Source: an uncultured Dokdonia sp. | Lineage (GTDB): Bacteria > Bacteroidota > Bacteroidia > Flavobacteriales > Flavobacteriaceae | Direction: 5' to 3' | NCBI RefSeq assembly: GCF_947492815.1 | Contig: NZ_CANLOB010000015.1 | Location: forward strand, 1-64,000 | DNA: 64,000 bases | Shown here: one piece after another, positions 43,780 to 53,554 of the stretch | Numbering within the stretch: the first letter of the stretch is position 1 | Layout: every line of letters begins with the position of its first letter | The notes under the pieces: generated by a model | Seen by the model: the letters and a program-made list of their open reading frames with translations, nothing else | Told to the model about the DNA's origin: nothing | The model's database searches: none | Program-made: the position numbers and the translations under genes

Positions 43780-45684
43780 ATGGCACAATATAAAAGTCGT
43801 AAAGATTTTTTACAAGACAACCCAAGAGCTACTGCTTTTGCAGCTTTAGCAGAGGCAACGAAACAACAAAACGAGATCACAGATAAAGCAATACCACTCA
43901 AACCAGGTCAGCTTAAAGGTAAAAAGGTCATCATTATCGGTGCAGGCGTAGGAGGACTCACAACCGCTTATGAAATACTAGCTCAAAAATCAGGTGCTGA
44001 AGTAACCATATTAGAAGCTCAGAATAGAACAGGCGGACGTTGTTTAAGTTTACGTACTGGTGATGTTTTGACAGAAGATGAAGACAGTAAACTATTTGAT
44101 TCAAAACCAGGAGAATCTCAAGTAGTTCGTTTTAAAAGACCTACAGGTGATGCTGAACCCTATCTAAATGCAGGTCCTGGCCGTATTCCTAGTAGTCATA
44201 AACGACTCTTACATTACCTTAAAAAATTCTCTGTAGAAGTAGAGGTATATGTGATGAATTCTGAATCTAATCTTGTACAAAGAGACTCCAGCTTTGGAGG
44301 AGAAGCAATGGTTTATCGTCGCTTAGATCACAACACACGTGGTTGGTTAGCCCATATGGTATATGATAAGGCAGAAGAATTACTTTCTAATCCAGATTTA
44401 GGAATTAATCAAGATGAATTAGAAAATAGAGTTGAAGAATTACAAAGCTTGATGATTAGTTTTGGAGAATTAGATGTAGATGGAAAGTATGCTGCTACGG
44501 CTGGAACTCCTGGATTTGAAGATGGAAAAACTCGTGCAGGATATAAAGTATTACCGGGCGTTGCGGCAGGAATCGTTGCCGATGTATTGAGTTTTGACAA
44601 CTTACTAGAATCTAAGTTTTGGGAAAAAACTCGATTTTATCAACCCGTAGACTTCTTATGGCAACCTACCTTATTTCAACCTGTAGGTGGTATGGATCAA
44701 GTACAACATGCCTTTGCTCAACAAGTTGCTGCTCTGGGTGGAGATATACATTTAAATAGCCCTGTTAAGAAAATAGATTGGTGCGAAGACAGCAAGAAGT
44801 TTAAAATCCATGTCAGCCAAGTGGGAACAGAAGAAGTGATTGAATATAAAGCTGATTATTGTGTGTGTAATCTCGCAATGCCATTCTTAAAAGGGATCTT
44901 ATCAAAATCACTTATGGAAAAAGGAAACAGTGGTTTTGAAGGTCGATTTAAAGATGCTCTTCAAGCAGTGTATGTTGCACAATTTACACCTACCAAGGCA
45001 CCTGGGTACAAACCTAGAAAAGATAAATATGTCCCACATTTCCTAGCAAATACAACCAAAGTAGGTTGGCAAGCTGATAGACACTTATGGCAAGGAAGTC
45101 CTATTAATCCTACTACTGGATCTGTAGAAGATTCAGAAGTTGGGGTGGTTCCTATTTTTGGAGGTATCTCTTGGACGGATAATGATATTCAACAAATTTG
45201 GTATCCATCTACGGCTTATCAAGACAAAAAAGGAGTGCTTACTGGAGCTTATAATTTTGACAAAATAGCTCACCGATGGGGAAAAATGCCAATAAAGAAA
45301 AGATTACATCATGCACGAGAAGATGCTAAAAAATTTGATAAAAAGTTTGGAAACGGACTAGAAGACGGACTCGCTATCGCTTGGCAAAATATGCCTTATA
45401 TAAAAGGTGGATGGGCCTATTGGCAAGCTGTAGGAGAATCAACATATGCTGCAAAACAATATAATGCGATCTCTCAAGGGTCAGGAATCTATGATAAAGA
45501 AAGTGACACATATAGTATTCCTAATTTCTTTATAGTAGGAGATCAAATTTCATCCTTACCTGGTTGGCAAGAAGGCGCTATTGCTGCAGCTATCAAAGTA
45601 ATAAGTCGTATGGCAAAACCAGAACTAGAAATTGCACCACTACAACGTTTACCAGATACACGACTAATGGTAGAAGGTATTTAA
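43780..45684 (+). CDS. flavin-dependent amine oxidase (L-amino-acid oxidase-like)
   Basis: A 634-residue FAD enzyme. The dinucleotide-binding motif is KKVIIIGAGVGGLTTAYEI (48-66), followed by VTILEAQNRTGGRCLSLR. NAGPGRIPSSHKRLLHYL (126-143) carries the Arg typical of the substrate carboxylate site of L-amino-acid oxidases, and GDQISSLPGWQEGAIAAA near the C-terminus closes the FAD site. Such enzymes release hydrogen peroxide, ammonia and a keto acid. There is no signal peptide. It is separated from the tyrosinase operon by 270 bp and a repeat, and ends in its own terminator. Confidence 0.85.
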   Translation: MAQYKSRKDFLQDNPRATAFAALAEATKQQNEITDKAIPLKPGQLKGKKVIIIGAGVGGLTTAYEILAQKSGAEVTILEAQNRTGGRCLSLRTGDVLTEDEDSKLFDSKPGESQVVRFKRPTGDAEPYLNAGPGRIPSSHKRLLHYLKKFSVEVEVYVMNSESNLVQRDSSFGGEAMVYRRLDHNTRGWLAHMVYDKAEELLSNPDLGINQDELENRVEELQSLMISFGELDVDGKYAATAGTPGFEDGKTRAGYKVLPGVAAGIVADVLSFDNLLESKFWEKTRFYQPVDFLWQPTLFQPVGGMDQVQHAFAQQVAALGGDIHLNSPVKKIDWCEDSKKFKIHVSQVGTEEVIEYKADYCVCNLAMPFLKGILSKSLMEKGNSGFEGRFKDALQAVYVAQFTPTKAPGYKPRKDKYVPHFLANTTKVGWQADRHLWQGSPINPTTGSVEDSEVGVVPIFGGISWTDNDIQQIWYPSTAYQDKKGVLTGAYNFDKIAHRWGKMPIKKRLHHAREDAKKFDKKFGNGLEDGLAIAWQNMPYIKGGWAYWQAVGESTYAAKQYNAISQGSGIYDKESDTYSIPNFFIVGDQISSLPGWQEGAIAAAIKVISRMAKPELEIAPLQRLPDTRLMVEGI

Positions 45685-45729
45685 TACTCAAAAGCATATA
45701 TCGCGTAGAATATATCTAGACGAAAAACA

Positions 45730-45766
45730 TAAAGCGATGATGTATACATGCATCATCGCTTTATTT
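45730..45766 (+). terminator. Rho-independent terminator
   Basis: AAAGCGATGATG (45731-45742) pairs perfectly with CATCATCGCTTT (45751-45762), followed by an AT-rich tail. It ends the amine oxidase transcript. Confidence 0.88.
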
Positions 45767-45859
45767 ATATCATCAAAATAGTAACATATCTTCTAAATCA
45801 AAGACCTATACCTCATTATAGAGCATAAAGCTATTTGCATTATTAATAGGTAGCAATAA

Positions 45860-46495
45860 ATGATATCAAGAAAATTATTAGAAATTATAGCCGTCTTTCT
45901 AACAGCCATTGGAAAGTTTGTGTTTATGGATTATTTAGGATGGAGGTTTCCCTATGTCGCAGGGGCATCTCTTTTTTGGATTCTCTATATCATATACCGT
46001 TGGCGTGTCACTCCAAATATTTTTAAAAATTGGGGATTTAGAAAAGATAACTTTAAAGAGGTTTTAAAAATAGTATTGCCTTTTGGAGTTATTGGGATAC
46101 TTTCTATGATTATTATTGGTAGTATCCAAGGAACTATAAACGTAACATGGCATATCATTCCTATTTTAATAAGCTATCCTATTTGGGGTACGATTCAACA
46201 ATTTTTACTAATCGCACTTTTAGCAGGAAATTTAAGCGACTTAAACATTCCTAAGCTCAGTAAGCCAATTATCATTTTAATTGCAGCATTCATGCTTGCA
46301 GGAGTACATTATCCGTTTTGGTGGCTCATTATAGCGACGTTTATCCTTGCTATATTTTATGGATATGTCTATTTAAAAAAACGAAATGTATATGTCTTAG
46401 GTCTTTTTCACGGTTGGTTAGGTGGTCTCTTTTACTATACTGTAATGGATACTGATCCTTTTTTAGACACCTTCGGAAAACTCATTTATGGGTAA
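45860..46495 (+). CDS. CPBP-like membrane protein
   Basis: A 211-residue protein with about seven helices. The arrangement (GVHYPFWW near 145 and GLFHGWLGGLFY near 190) matches the CPBP intramembrane protease family, in which these hold the last two conserved motifs. The first motif, normally EExxxR, is replaced here by the stretch IWGTIQQFLLIALL, so catalytic Glu residues are missing and it may be inactive. Single gene. The promoter is not evident. Confidence 0.7.
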   Translation: MISRKLLEIIAVFLTAIGKFVFMDYLGWRFPYVAGASLFWILYIIYRWRVTPNIFKNWGFRKDNFKEVLKIVLPFGVIGILSMIIIGSIQGTINVTWHIIPILISYPIWGTIQQFLLIALLAGNLSDLNIPKLSKPIIILIAAFMLAGVHYPFWWLIIATFILAIFYGYVYLKKRNVYVLGLFHGWLGGLFYYTVMDTDPFLDTFGKLIYG

Positions 46496-46617
46496 TTTTT
46501 TTACTTTATCGTTTCATTCTCCCGATGGTCGTGAACCGGCAGACAGGTCTCACAAGTTTGATTTCATACTTCGATAAACTCAGTATAAACTTCTTCGTCA
46601 TTTTACACCTTGAAAGC
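46496..46617. repeat. intergenic repeat fragments
   Basis: It contains CGTGAACCGGCAGACAGGTC (near 46525) related to the CGACCAAAAGG composite elements, and ACTTCGATAAACTCAGTATA (near 46568), the same family as near 8084. Confidence 0.5.
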
Positions 46618-47292
46618 TTAAAAAAGAGTGTATAAGGTAGTTTTAATAACTCCTTTAGCATTCGGTAATACAATCGCTAGGAGTTCTTTTTCTTCTTTGA
46701 TTTTGAAATGAAAAGGTGATCGTAATACGTCTACGCCACTTTGTTTCTTTAATCGAGTTCCTTGCCCTGAGATAATGTCTTTATTCGGTGTAAAATCTCC
46801 TTCAGGAAGATGTTCTGTAAGAATTATATAAGCAAAGTGTTTTAACTTTTCTAAAATAGCATGTATTTCAGTATTGGATAAGTGCTGAAATACCTGTCGT
46901 ATGATAGCACAATCCCCTTTAGGTAATTTATCTGTAGCAATATCTAAACAATGAAATTCTAAATTTTCTGCTGTAAAGGTTTCTTTATTGTGTATTATAA
47001 GGTTTGGTACGATATCGACAGCAATATATTGCTGAGTATATGCAACCAGTTCTTTTCCTACATTAAAATCTCCACACCCTAAATCACATATTGTTAGTGG
47101 TTTTTTAAATGATTTTAAAAATGAAATAACCGTTTCTATATAGGGTCCTATAATGTCAGGATGATGTGACCCTTCACCTGAATAATACCCCTCTTCCCCG
47201 CCCCACAAATGTAGTTCATACACTTGTTTCATAGCCGCTTTTGTAGGCCAAGGCTTTTTTGTTTTTATGGATTTTGGCACTTCTTTTTTCAT
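46618..47292 (-). CDS. class I SAM-dependent methyltransferase
   Basis: A 224-residue enzyme with the motif I LTICDLGCGDFNVGKEL (about 76-92), an acidic strand IAVDIVPNLI and motif IV FHCLDIATDKLPKGDCAIIRQVFQHL. Residues 30-50 (LWGGEEGYYSGEGSHHPDI) are a short conserved N-terminal cap. The substrate is unknown. It is followed by no partner; the nearest gene is divergent. Confidence 0.82.
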   Translation of the reverse strand: MKKEVPKSIKTKKPWPTKAAMKQVYELHLWGGEEGYYSGEGSHHPDIIGPYIETVISFLKSFKKPLTICDLGCGDFNVGKELVAYTQQYIAVDIVPNLIIHNKETFTAENLEFHCLDIATDKLPKGDCAIIRQVFQHLSNTEIHAILEKLKHFAYIILTEHLPEGDFTPNKDIISGQGTRLKKQSGVDVLRSPFHFKIKEEKELLAIVLPNAKGVIKTTLYTLF

Positions 47293-47420
47293 AAGTTATA
47301 CAATGATACACATTAGGAAACTATGAATATGCATGTTCACCAACATATGAATACGAATTTGTCAACTTTAAATATAGCAGATGACTATTATTTGTATTTT
47401 TAAACATATAAAAACAACAA

Positions 47421-47888
47421 ATGAGCACCAGCAAACATATCGCCAAACATCTAAGAGATGTTTATTTCTCTGGAAATTGGACCTCATCCAATCTTAAAGA
47501 TCAGCTTGCTGATGTGACATGGCAAGAAGCCACTACACAAGTATATCAATGTAATACAATAGCTACACTAGCATATCATATTCATTATTATGTACATACA
47601 GTTACTCAAGTATTGGAAGGTGGCTCCTTAGATGGAAAAGACAAATTTAGCTTTGACCACCCTCCTATCCAGTCAAAAAAAGATTGGGATACTTTTTTAG
47701 AAAAAACCTATACAGCAGCAGATCATTTTGCATCGCTTATAGAACAACTCCCTGAAGCTAAAATTTGGAAAGATTTTATTGATCCCAAGTATGGTAATTA
47801 CTATCGAAATATACAAGGTATTGTAGAACATACACACTATCATTTAGGGCAGATTGCGATACTTAAGAAGATTGTGAGAGCACAGTAA
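47421..47888 (+). CDS. DinB/DUF1572-like four-helix protein
   Basis: A 155-residue protein with the DinB fold metal triad: His53 in AYHIHYYVH at the first position, His138 or a neighbour in EHTHYHLGQIAIL and others. DinB-like proteins bind divalent metals; some are thiol-dependent transferases. The substrate is unknown. A palindromic repeat (47899-47922) separates it from the next gene, so operon membership is unsure. Confidence 0.72.
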   Translation: MSTSKHIAKHLRDVYFSGNWTSSNLKDQLADVTWQEATTQVYQCNTIATLAYHIHYYVHTVTQVLEGGSLDGKDKFSFDHPPIQSKKDWDTFLEKTYTAADHFASLIEQLPEAKIWKDFIDPKYGNYYRNIQGIVEHTHYHLGQIAILKKIVRAQ

Positions 47889-47898
47889 GCTGTTGTTG

Positions 47899-47922
47899 TA
47901 TACGCTTTCGCGAAAGCGTATT
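47899..47922. repeat. palindrome TACGCTTTCGCGAAAGCGTA
   Basis: The palindrome is present in full, with TAT/ATT flanks, between the DinB-like gene and the next small gene. It is one of the intergenic copies of the TTTCGCGAAA family; others are at 18786-18809 and 37625-37648. Confidence 0.85.
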
Positions 47923-47949
47923 TAGTCTTTAAAAAACAAGTCATGTTTT

Positions 47950-48297
47950 ATGAAAAATATCAAAATCTTACCACCTCCGAAAAATGAAACAACGCCTATT
48001 ATACTAAAAGATGGTATTTACAAAAACAACCCTCAGGACTTTGAATGTAAAATAGCCTTCTCTCTTGAATTAGAAGAAGGAGAAGACACACAATATCCTC
48101 TAGAAGATATACTAGACACGTACGGGTTATATGTTTCTGATTTCTTACCAAGTGACACTCCAAAAATCATGAATATCGTATTTGCTGGATCGCCAGAAGA
48201 TATTCAAAAAGTAATTGCTATTGCAGGAAAAAGAGTATACAATAGCAATTATGTTGGCACGGATGGTAAGACCTATGTCAAGCTAGTTACAACTTAA
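47950..48297 (+). CDS. hypothetical protein
   Basis: A 115-residue soluble protein I do not recognise. It opens with a Pro-rich MKNIKILPPPKNETTP and has alternating strands and helices (FECKIAFSLELEEGEDTQ, IMNIVFAGSPEDIQKVIAIAGKRVYNSNYVG). No signal peptide or membrane helix. It is convergent with the DUF5686 gene, whose stop is 25 bp away. Confidence 0.65.
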   Translation: MKNIKILPPPKNETTPIILKDGIYKNNPQDFECKIAFSLELEEGEDTQYPLEDILDTYGLYVSDFLPSDTPKIMNIVFAGSPEDIQKVIAIAGKRVYNSNYVGTDGKTYVKLVTT

Positions 48298-48322
48298 TGA
48301 CCCGTATAACGATTATTACCTA

Positions 48323-50818
48323 TTAAAAACTCACTCCAAATACAAAAGCTCCATCGTTAGCTCCAAGTCCTGAAGAGCGCACATAGTCTACGCGTAAAAA
48401 ACGAAACTTACCCCATCCAATGTTATCCAATCCAATAGAATACTCAGTATACGGTCTATTATCTGCTGTACTCAATACGTGAGCACCTGCAACGAGATTA
48501 AAATTAAGTTTATTTAAGCCTGGTATTTTACCCAATACCCATCCTTTAAAGTTATGTTCTACATGTCCTTCAAAATACCCTTTGTTCGTACTACGTTCGT
48601 AATAGGGTAGCAGATTAAAACGATTTAAACCATTCCCGTCTAAATTGATTCGTGTTTGATTTCCATTAAAGTGTTGGTAATCTATAAAACTAGCGCCACT
48701 AGCTGAGTTTAAAAATGTTCCAGCATTTAATCTGTAGTTAAAACGTCCTTTATTCCCTACATTAAACCCTTGTCGTAAACTAGCACTTAATTGCGTAAAA
48801 TTAAATCGATCTTCATCAGATCCAAGTCCGCCTTCATAGGTTAAAAATAAGGTAGGATATCGGTCATTAGGGATATTAAATTTTGCCGTTGGGTAATTAT
48901 AATATTTTTGTCCAAAATTAATACGTGCACTCAATCTTGTTTTTACAATTGTGTGGTCTAGAACTCCTGTAGGATCAAAAAGGTTTTGAGGATCTCTTGG
49001 ATTGTTACTCGTAAAAACAATATCATCTTTTGGGTAAAATGTCTGATCTGTAGTATTAGCAAGGCCTTTACGGTCTTCGTAACTTACACTTCCCCACAAT
49101 CTGAGACCATTAAAGATTTCTTGCGAATAGGCCACATCAACAAAAGAGCGTTCGTATATCTTTAAATAATTCCGTTCAAAAAATAGTGATGCTACTGTAT
49201 TTACAGAATTTGCTATTGGATTATTCTCATTAAACTGTTTGGTTTCTACACCTCCTATTACACTTAAAACGGCCCTCTTTTTCTGATCAAATTGCCTTGT
49301 GAAACCAGCTTTATATCGCAATCTATCATCTGAGAATCCATAGTTTACTTTCGCGAAAGCGTATAATGTCTTTGTATAATCATCGTCACTCCACGTAAAA
49401 TAATTAAGTCCTGTCTCTCCATTCCATCCTTGTACGGTATTATAACTTACCCCATTAAAAAGACCATCATACCCGAAACGCCAACGTTTAAATGTGTTTG
49501 TATAGGTATATCCTGTAATAGGATCTAAGATTTTAAATGTATTAGTACGTCCATCTATAGAGTCTAGATATTTTCTAGATTTCCGAATTACCTGAATACT
49601 ATCTTTTTTAAGATAATCTTCAGTCTCTACAGTGGTTAAAGGTACGGGGCGTTTTTCCTCCCAATACACACTATCTTTCTTATTGGCTTCATCTGCAAAA
49701 GAAAGCACCTCATTCGTAAAGGAGTTTTTTGTAAAATTCGGTTCAAAATTATAATCACTGTATCCAGCGGTAAAGCGACCATCACCTTTCAATCCAAAGA
49801 GACCAAAACTAAAATCTATTACTTGAGAGATTTTCACCCATTGTTTATAGGTTTCATCATACTTAAAATTTTGTTTAAAATTGAGGCTTTCTACAATAGG
49901 TACTTGAATAGCTTCTCCATTAGTTGCAAGATCTACACCATATAATTGCCACTCATCCTCTACAATATAGATAAGCCCGCTAAAGACACGATCTTTAGGA
50001 CGACGTGGGGTAACTTCTATTTTATTGATAATTCTTCCATTTTCATAAAATGTACCCACAAGCTTATAGGTATAATAAGAAAATGCATTTATCCCAATAG
50101 GCGATATAAGTTGTGTATTAATCTCAATGGTATTTTCATAAAATGAAAAATTAGCATCAATAGCGGTATTAAAACTAAACCCGTTATCATCGCCGCTTAC
50201 TTTACTAGCTATAATTTTTTCTGAAAAATTATTGGGTCGTTTATATGCAATTTCAGAAATAGTCTCGCTTAAATAGATAATTCCTGTACGTGTAGAATCA
50301 AGACCTCCTCCTAAATCGCCAACTTCTTGACCTAAAAACTTTTCTGGTGCATTTTTTACTTGCCACAACCCTCTTGAATAGAAACTAGCGGTATATTCAC
50401 TCAGTTTATCTAAGTTGGCTTTTCGTTTGGCAATAGCAGCACGTACTACCCTATCGGCAGGATTTACACCGGCTTCAACAATCACCTCATCCAGTGATGT
50501 TGTTTCTGGCATCAAGACCACATCTAATGTGTATCTAGAATCTTTTGTTGTAATCTCTTTGCGTATGGTTGTATACCCTAAAAATTGGAATACCACAGTA
50601 TACGTTTGTGCTGTTGCATTTCTTCCAGCGCCAGAACCTAGTACATCTAATTCATATTGGCCGTCTCCATTTGTGGTAGTTCCCTCTTGAGAATCTTCTA
50701 AATAAATATTTACAAAAGGGAGTGATTCTCCATTATCATCACGTACGGTTCCTACAATTTGAGCAGAAATTATAGAAACAAAAAAAGAAAAAAGAATGGT
50801 TAATGTAGTTTTAGTCAT
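48323..50818 (-). CDS. DUF5686 outer-membrane protein with carboxypeptidase-regulatory domain
   Basis: An 831-residue outer-membrane protein: signal peptide (1-19), a CarboxypepD_reg-like domain (about 21-110, with VGTVRDDNGESLPFVNIYLEDSQEGTTTNGDGQYEL) and then the DUF5686 region, which ends in a beta-barrel closing with Phe. It resembles surface-associated barrel proteins without a TonB plug. TTTCGCGAAA is embedded in frame at 49349-49358. The start is the ATG after an A/T-rich leader. Role unknown. Confidence 0.88.
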   Translation of the reverse strand: MTKTTLTILFSFFVSIISAQIVGTVRDDNGESLPFVNIYLEDSQEGTTTNGDGQYELDVLGSGAGRNATAQTYTVVFQFLGYTTIRKEITTKDSRYTLDVVLMPETTSLDEVIVEAGVNPADRVVRAAIAKRKANLDKLSEYTASFYSRGLWQVKNAPEKFLGQEVGDLGGGLDSTRTGIIYLSETISEIAYKRPNNFSEKIIASKVSGDDNGFSFNTAIDANFSFYENTIEINTQLISPIGINAFSYYTYKLVGTFYENGRIINKIEVTPRRPKDRVFSGLIYIVEDEWQLYGVDLATNGEAIQVPIVESLNFKQNFKYDETYKQWVKISQVIDFSFGLFGLKGDGRFTAGYSDYNFEPNFTKNSFTNEVLSFADEANKKDSVYWEEKRPVPLTTVETEDYLKKDSIQVIRKSRKYLDSIDGRTNTFKILDPITGYTYTNTFKRWRFGYDGLFNGVSYNTVQGWNGETGLNYFTWSDDDYTKTLYAFAKVNYGFSDDRLRYKAGFTRQFDQKKRAVLSVIGGVETKQFNENNPIANSVNTVASLFFERNYLKIYERSFVDVAYSQEIFNGLRLWGSVSYEDRKGLANTTDQTFYPKDDIVFTSNNPRDPQNLFDPTGVLDHTIVKTRLSARINFGQKYYNYPTAKFNIPNDRYPTLFLTYEGGLGSDEDRFNFTQLSASLRQGFNVGNKGRFNYRLNAGTFLNSASGASFIDYQHFNGNQTRINLDGNGLNRFNLLPYYERSTNKGYFEGHVEHNFKGWVLGKIPGLNKLNFNLVAGAHVLSTADNRPYTEYSIGLDNIGWGKFRFLRVDYVRSSGLGANDGAFVFGVSF

Positions 50819-51016
50819 GATTGTTTTTTAGTTAGCGCTTCAAAGAAACTATACTTAGTAACGCTAACTTCTTAAAAAAATGTTAGTTGTGATTATTTTA
50901 GGAAGACGCGAAAAATATAAATTATTGACTAACAAACACATAAACTTAACATCTTATATACTTTTTAGATAAATTAAGAATGTAAATGATGTAATAAGTT
51001 AATTATTAAATGTTTT

Positions 51017-51604
51017 TTAAGTGCTAGATATAATTACAAATCCTCCCAATGCCTCTGCATGCTTCATAAATTCTTTTAGCTCCAAAAATAGAAACTTAAT
51101 AGAATTCTTGTGCGCATGTATTTGGCTTATTTTATAAACACCTGAGGCTTCCATTTTTTTATAATTATACTGTTTTATGAGATCATCATATTGAATATTT
51201 TCTATCAATATACGCTTGTTCTTAAGTATTTCCTGATTCCAATATTTCAATAAAAAACCTTGTCCGCTTCTTAAATCACTTATTGGCAATCCATCATTAA
51301 AAAATGATATACTCTCATCATTTTTGTAATGTGCAATTAGATATTCCAAAACGCCAAAAACCCGTTTTAGATCCACATAATATTTACTTTCAAATGTTTG
51401 AGTTGGATAGTACTGAAGTAACTGCTGTAAATCTTGCTTAGAGTCTATCCAATCTGGATGACCAAAATCGTTAAAATCAGATTCAAAGGCATTAGGAAGA
51501 CTAAACAAGGCGTCCCCATATTCAGAGTCTTGCCTATCATTAATTTTTTGAAATATAGCTGTAATTTGAATAGGCACGGCTATTAATGATATATCTATTG
51601 CCAT
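51017..51604 (-). CDS. hypothetical protein
   Basis: A 195-residue soluble protein with an alpha/beta pattern (SDLRSGQGFLLKYWNQEIL, YKISQIHAHKNSIKFLFLELKEFMKHAEALGGFVIIS). No signal peptide, membrane helix or recognised motif. It lies 17 bp from smpB and could be in one transcript with it. I do not recognise its family. Confidence 0.6.
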   Translation of the reverse strand: MAIDISLIAVPIQITAIFQKINDRQDSEYGDALFSLPNAFESDFNDFGHPDWIDSKQDLQQLLQYYPTQTFESKYYVDLKRVFGVLEYLIAHYKNDESISFFNDGLPISDLRSGQGFLLKYWNQEILKNKRILIENIQYDDLIKQYNYKKMEASGVYKISQIHAHKNSIKFLFLELKEFMKHAEALGGFVIISST

Positions 51605-51621
51605 GTTACAATTCGAAATTC

Positions 51622-52089
51622 TTAATTATTAAACGCTTTCTTAATACGACTTAAATCTCGTTTGTTATCACGGTCTTTAATAACCTCACGTTTATCATAA
51701 TTTTTCTTACCTCTAGCCAACGCAATTTCTAGTTTTGCAAATCCTTTATCATTGGTAAATAATCGAAGCGGTACAATGGTCAATCCAGATTTTTTTATTT
51801 CTCGTTCCCATTTTTTGAGTTCGCGTTTATTTAATAAAAGTTTACGCTCACTCTTGGGTTTATGGTTAAAATAGGTCGCATGCGAATATTCTTGTATGGT
51901 CATATTGATCACAAAAAGCTCTTGGTGATCATTAAACTCACAAAAGCTTTCGGCAATAGATGCTTTTCCTTCTCGTATGGATTTAATCTCGGTACCAGCA
52001 AGTACAATACCTGCGGTGAGTCTATCTAAAATCTCATATTCAAAGCGTGCACGCTTATTTAATATATTTACTGTATTTGGTTTTGACAT
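51622..52089 (-). CDS. smpB: SsrA-binding protein
   Basis: A 155-residue SmpB that binds tmRNA for ribosome rescue. It has ILNKRARFEYEILD at the start, LAGTEIKSIREGKASIAESFCEF, and the C-terminal tail GKKNYDKREVIKDRDNKRDLSR needed for ribosome entry. The start is the ATG at 52089 (MSKPNTVN); the upstream ATG at 52140 would add a non-conserved hydrophobic stretch and is rejected. It is cytoplasmic. No tmRNA gene is in this window. Confidence 0.95.
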   Translation of the reverse strand: MSKPNTVNILNKRARFEYEILDRLTAGIVLAGTEIKSIREGKASIAESFCEFNDHQELFVINMTIQEYSHATYFNHKPKSERKLLLNKRELKKWEREIKKSGLTIVPLRLFTNDKGFAKLEIALARGKKNYDKREVIKDRDNKRDLSRIKKAFNN

Positions 52090-52179
52090 CAGGACAAATG
52101 TAATGAAAATGCTACTTTTGAGACTGAATACTATTTCCAAAATTAACTTGATATATATACGACTACATTTTATCTCATC

Positions 52180-52971
52180 ATGATCTCAAAAAATAACGTT
52201 CAAAAGTTCTTTACAACACATAATTTAGTTAGCATTATTGCATTCATAGGTATCCTAATACTTGCCTCTTGTACTCCCAAAACCCCTAGTGTACAAGAAA
52301 TTGTAGACAATGCAATTGTACAAAGTGGAGGAACGACAATCGCGAATGCAAGCATTCAATTTAAATTCAGAGATCAATATTACAGAGCTACCCGTGAGAA
52401 TGGCGAGCGCACTTTTGAGCGTTGCATGGATAAGGAATGTATCTTACAACGTGATGTGTTAGATAATAAAGGAGATTTTACACGCTTTCGCGAAAGCGTA
52501 CTCATACAAATACCCGATAGTATGAAACAGAAATATGCCAACAGTGTAAATTCTGTACATTACTTTTCGGTATTGCCATTTGGACTTAATGATCCTGCTG
52601 TTACCAAGAAACTGATTGATATACATGATGTAAAAGGACAATCTTACTACCGTGTAAAAGTGACATTTGCTGAAGAAGGCGGTGGAGAAGATTTTCAAGA
52701 TCAATACATGTATTGGATTGCCACCGAAGATTTTACGGTAGATTATATAGCCTATAACTACCAAGTAGACGAAGGAGGCACTCGTTTTAGAGAAGCTTTC
52801 AATGAGCGCATTGTAAACGGAGTTCGCTTTGTAGATTATCGTAATTATAAGCCTAAAACGCAGTTCCCACCACTTACAGATCTAGATGCTCAGTTTGAAA
52901 ACAAGGAATTGAAGTTATTATCTACTATAGAAACAGAAAACCCCGAAGTAACTCCTATTACTAATCACTAG
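52180..52971 (+). CDS. DUF6503 family lipoprotein
   Basis: A 263-residue lipoprotein with a hydrophobic signal (about 13-31) ending ILASC and a beta-rich mature domain with repeats of QFKFRDQYYRATRENGERTFER and FEEGGG-like linkers, as in DUF6503. The family resembles LolA/LolB-type shells but has no proven role. The palindrome ACGCTTTCGCGAAAGCGT (52482-52499) is translated in frame as TRFRESV. It is divergent from smpB. Confidence 0.82.
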   Translation: MISKNNVQKFFTTHNLVSIIAFIGILILASCTPKTPSVQEIVDNAIVQSGGTTIANASIQFKFRDQYYRATRENGERTFERCMDKECILQRDVLDNKGDFTRFRESVLIQIPDSMKQKYANSVNSVHYFSVLPFGLNDPAVTKKLIDIHDVKGQSYYRVKVTFAEEGGGEDFQDQYMYWIATEDFTVDYIAYNYQVDEGGTRFREAFNERIVNGVRFVDYRNYKPKTQFPPLTDLDAQFENKELKLLSTIETENPEVTPITNH

Positions 52972-53017
52972 GTAGTTGCAATACAGTTTATTTCAAAATT
53001 ACTCAATCACCCAGTGA

Positions 53018-53554
53018 TTAATTAATATGTAATAATTGTGCAGATTTTTCTGCACCTGTTAGCGTTACGATATAAAGATTCCCATTATTCGTATCATCAA
53101 TTTGTTCAAATTGCTCTTCTTTTAAAATAGCATTTGCAAACATAGGTGTGGTATTACTATGCCCGACTACCAAAACTGTTTTACCTTCAGTTGCTTTTTG
53201 AAAATTCTCATCAAATAATGTTCTAGGGTCATACGATTGTACCTCAAGACCTTTTTGAGTCGCTGTAGGAGCTGCTGTTTCTTGAGTACGCGCATAGTTT
53301 GTGCTATAAATCATATCAAAAGAAACATCTTTAAATACCGTTGCCCAACGATTGGCTCTTTCTTGTCCTACTGCTATAAGTGACGGATTTCTATTTTCTG
53401 AATCACTACGATCTTTTTCTGCATGTCTTATTAAGTAATACGTTGTGGTTGTTACTTCTGGTATTATAGTTTCTGGAATAACAGGTACAGCCTCTTCTTT
53501 ACAACTTGTAAAAGAAACTATAAAAAGTAATACATATATAGATAAATAGCGCAT
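53018..53554 (-). CDS. SixA-like histidine phosphatase lipoprotein
   Basis: A 178-residue protein with a lipoprotein signal ending FIVSFTSCKEE. The catalytic phospho-His motif is LIRHAEKDRS, with the second half VVGHSNTT supplying the second His; both are intact. The branch of the histidine phosphatase superfamily is the short SixA/YfbR kind. It is exported and lipid-anchored, so the substrate lies outside the cytoplasm. Confidence 0.82.
   Translation of the reverse strand: MRYLSIYVLLFIVSFTSCKEEAVPVIPETIIPEVTTTTYYLIRHAEKDRSDSENRNPSLIAVGQERANRWATVFKDVSFDMIYSTNYARTQETAAPTATQKGLEVQSYDPRTLFDENFQKATEGKTVLVVGHSNTTPMFANAILKEEQFEQIDDTNNGNLYIVTLTGAEKSAQLLHIN

Noticed and set aside
52090..52140. Longer start for smpB
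   Set aside because: It would add a hydrophobic stretch absent from SmpB; the ATG at 52089 fits the family.
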